A DNA stretch of 64,000 nucleotides from JBBWZH01 sp035544115 (GTDB lineage: Bacteria; Actinomycetota; Actinomycetes; Mycobacteriales; CADCTP01). Shown one piece after another: positions 62,025 through 64,000 of this stretch (positions within the stretch are counted from its first letter, which is position 1; every line of letters begins with the position of its first letter). The notes beneath the pieces were generated by a model that had not been told where the DNA came from, ran no database searches, and saw only the letters and a program-made list of their open reading frames with translations. Where the stretch lies: assembly GCA_963714145.1 (NCBI GenBank), contig OY970235.1, positions 7,068,001-7,132,000 on the forward strand. The letters are read 5' to 3'. The position numbers and the translations under genes are program-made.

Positions 62025-62290
62025 CAGGTTTCCCTCCTGCCCTCGTCAGCGGCCACTGTGGACCGACCCGCTGACAGCACCCGCACACCGGGCTGACACC
62101 GGCCGCACCAGCCGACTGACAGCGCCGCCGGGCGGGCCCGCGGCGCCGGCCCGAGCCGCCCGATGCCGCAACAGCGCGACACAACCGCGGGCAGGACCGC
62201 AGAACCGGACCGACCGCGGCGAGAGCGCGTACGTTCGGCCTGCCGCCGTATCCGGCCCCCGGCCGGGCGGCAACGATCTGAGGAGAGACC

Positions 62291-62737
62291 ATGGCTGGTC
62301 AGTTCGAAGCGACGGTCGAGATCGACCGCCCGGTCGCGGAGGTCTTCGCCTTCCTCGCGGACGGCACGAACGATCCCAAGTTCAGCCCCCGGGTGCGGCA
62401 GATCGCCAGGACGACGGACGGCCCGACCGCGGTGGGCACCGTGTACGCCAGCACGGTCAAGGACGCCGGGTTGACGACGAAGCGCCAGTTCCGGATCACC
62501 GAGTTCGAGCCGGGCGTCAAGATCCGCTGGGCCGAGACGTCCAAGAACCTGGTGACCGCCAGCGAGGGTGGCTACGACTTCGCGTCCATTTCGGACACCC
62601 GGACCCGGCTGCGGATCTTCAACGTGCTGGAAGGGCACGGCTTCGGCCAGCTCATCGCCGGCGTCGCGCTGCGCGCGGCCCGCAAGGACGCCGACGCCTT
62701 CGCCCAACGCATCAAGGCCGCCGTCGAAGCGTCCTGA
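62291..62737 (+). CDS. SRPBCC (START-like) family protein
   Basis: 148 residues from ATG 62291 with GAGGAGAG upstream. The polyketide-cyclase/dehydrase-like START pattern is clear: FEATVEIDRPVAEVFAFLAD ... FSPRVRQIART ... FRITEFEPGVKIRW ... LRIFNVLEGHGF. These small hydrophobic-ligand proteins have diverse roles; ligand unknown. It stands alone, divergent from the ABC exporter. Confidence 0.88.
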   Translation: MAGQFEATVEIDRPVAEVFAFLADGTNDPKFSPRVRQIARTTDGPTAVGTVYASTVKDAGLTTKRQFRITEFEPGVKIRWAETSKNLVTASEGGYDFASISDTRTRLRIFNVLEGHGFGQLIAGVALRAARKDADAFAQRIKAAVEAS

Positions 62738-62907
62738 CGCCGGCCCCTGGCGGGCCCCCGGGCCGGCCAGGCCGGGGCGCGACCACCCCAACCGGGACAA
62801 GGCGGGACACCCGGTCGGCACATTGCCGGTCGGAAACCGATTGCCTAGGCTCTACCGCAAGGGTGCAAGCGGCGGCACCGAGGCTGCCGCACAGGATGGG
62901 TCGACAC

Positions 62908-64000
62908 ATGCGTCCATTGCCCCTCGCCCGGCTCCGAGCCGTCCGGCTGTCGCCGGTGCTCCTGATCGGTATGGTCCTGGCGCTCGCCGTTCCGGCGCCG
63001 CCGGCCAGCGCCGCCGGGCCCACCCTGGTCGTCGCCCCGACCGGCAACGACGCGAACCCCGGCACCGTCGCGGCGCCGCTGCGGACCATCCAGCGGGCGG
63101 TCGCCCTGGCCGGCCCGGGGACGACCATCACGCTGCGCGGCGGCACCTACCCGCTGACCACCAACGTGCAGGTCCGCACCAGCGGGACGGCCGCGCAGCC
63201 GATCACGATGACCGCGTTCGCCGGGGAGCACCCGGTCATCGACGGCGAGCAGCTGCCGGCCAGCCACACGCCGGTGGGGGGCAGCATCCCGGCCGCGCAG
63301 CGCGGCGCGATCCACCAGGAGGCGTCCTTCTGGCGCTACGTCGGGCTGGAGATCATCCGCGGGCCGTACGCGATCTACTGCGCGAACTGCAACAACACGG
63401 TCTTCGAGCGCCTCGTCACCCGCGACAACTACGAGAGCGGCCTGCAGATCCAGGGCGCGTCCAGCAACAACCTGGTGCTGAACCTGGACAGCTTCGGCAA
63501 CCACGACCCGCGGAAGAACGGCGAGAGCGCGGACGGGCTGGCGATCAAGGAGGGGTCCGGCAGCGGGAACGTGGTGCGCGGCGCCCGGCTGTGGAACAAC
63601 GTGGACGACGGCTTCGACGCGTTCGAGTTCCTCACCCCGATCCGGATCGAGGACAGCATGGCCTGGGGCAACGGCGTCAACCGGTGGAACTTCCCGAACT
63701 TCGCCGGCGACGGCAACGGCTTCAAGCTCGGCGGCGGCGACCCCGACCCGCCGGCGAACCACCTGGTCCGCAACAGCATCGCGTTCAACAACACCGCGCA
63801 CGGCTTCACCGACAACGGCAACCCGGGCTCGCTGGGCCTCGACCACGACACCGCCTACCGCAACACCCGCACCGGCTTCGACGTCGACTCGTCCCACTCG
63901 ACGCTCACCGGCAACCTCGCCGTCCGCAACGCCGCCGCGGTGGCGCTGGGCTCGTCCACCGGCAGCGGCAACTCCTGGAACATCACCAGCACCTGGACCG
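62908..64000 (+). CDS. Secreted PL9-like pectate lyase / right-handed beta-helix protein (cut by window edge)
   Basis: 364 codons visible from ATG 62908 (an in-frame ATG at 62896 is possible). Signal peptide LSPVLLIGMVLALAVPAPPASA. The mature part opens TLVVAPTGNDANPGTVAAPL (the usual DUF1565-like entry), and runs through ADGLAIKEGSGSGNVVRGAR, LWNNVDDGFDAFEF, NFAGDGNGFKLGGGD and HGFTDNGNPGSLGL, which are the conserved polysaccharide lyase family 9 turns with Asp/Lys candidates for Ca2+ and catalysis. It would cleave pectate or rhamnogalacturonan outside the cell. The frame continues past base 64000. Confidence 0.85.
   Translation, partial: MRPLPLARLRAVRLSPVLLIGMVLALAVPAPPASAAGPTLVVAPTGNDANPGTVAAPLRTIQRAVALAGPGTTITLRGGTYPLTTNVQVRTSGTAAQPITMTAFAGEHPVIDGEQLPASHTPVGGSIPAAQRGAIHQEASFWRYVGLEIIRGPYAIYCANCNNTVFERLVTRDNYESGLQIQGASSNNLVLNLDSFGNHDPRKNGESADGLAIKEGSGSGNVVRGARLWNNVDDGFDAFEFLTPIRIEDSMAWGNGVNRWNFPNFAGDGNGFKLGGGDPDPPANHLVRNSIAFNNTAHGFTDNGNPGSLGLDHDTAYRNTRTGFDVDSSHSTLTGNLAVRNAAAVALGSSTGSGNSWNITSTWT

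Overview
The window is about 73% G+C, with short intergenic gaps, ATGA/GTGA/TTGA start-stop overlaps, many GTG/TTG starts and extracytoplasmic lipoproteins. Its gene content (SARP/AfsR-like regulators, CU044_5270/ECF pairs, an IdeR-type iron box, mycelial-actinomycete carbohydrate enzymes) points to a Micromonosporaceae-type actinobacterium such as Actinoplanes or a close relative. This placement is inferred from gene content and style; no rRNA or tRNA gene was seen.

Layout. 1-5294 (minus): translationally coupled SWIM zinc-finger, DUF5691, MoxR-like AAA ATPase and DUF5682 genes; the last runs off the left edge. 5289-7306: an intact IS1634-type element flanked by an unusually long (about 165-172 bp) target duplication that leaves both neighbouring genes whole. 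7713-8825: a PIN toxin/excisionase-like antitoxin pair. 8943-20186: housekeeping and secreted genes (methyltransferase, S33 peptidase, glutathionyl-hydroquinone reductase-like protein, secreted trypsin-like protease, ECF sigma with its CU044_5270 partner, EamA exporter with divergent CGNR regulator, a 685-residue coiled-coil protein). 20510-21160: a helically phased array of GGTGAC/GTCACC half-sites in three mirror-symmetric modules. 21353-26467: a haem/iron uptake operon behind an IdeR/DtxR-type iron box, with a BtuF-like gene next to it. 26973-29483: an XRE/NB-ARC/TPR regulator.

29750-35690 is the most unusual part. Three gene-free stretches carry one shared promoter-proximal motif (GGCCnnnRACTGTCC). 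They precede a tiny hydrophobic ORF, a 41-codon ORF coupled to an Hsp70-like protein that has lost two ATPase residues, and a membrane protein. The C-terminal tail of the membrane protein matches the N-terminal tip of a convergent TIR-domain (Cap12/PycTIR-like) protein. I infer a signalling or defence module in which the shared peptide motif links membrane protein and TIR effector.

35760-38001: a lipoprotein and a SARP-like regulator with a membrane C-terminus. 38109-47571: a LacI-regulated carbohydrate locus (MGH1-like hydrolase, secreted beta-repeat protein, GH127 arabinofuranosidase); both hydrolases have a LamG domain spliced into the catalytic domain. 47635-54669: M1 metallopeptidase, DUF6918 protein, a startless remnant, lipoprotein, APH-type kinase and an orphan DUF4157 (eCIS-type) effector. 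54814-60263: membrane protein, SDR and ECF41 sigma (overlapping), then a BTAD/NB-ARC regulator. 60223-62024: DrrAB-like ABC exporter. The window ends with an SRPBCC protein and the start of a PL9-like secreted pectate lyase (62908 to the edge).
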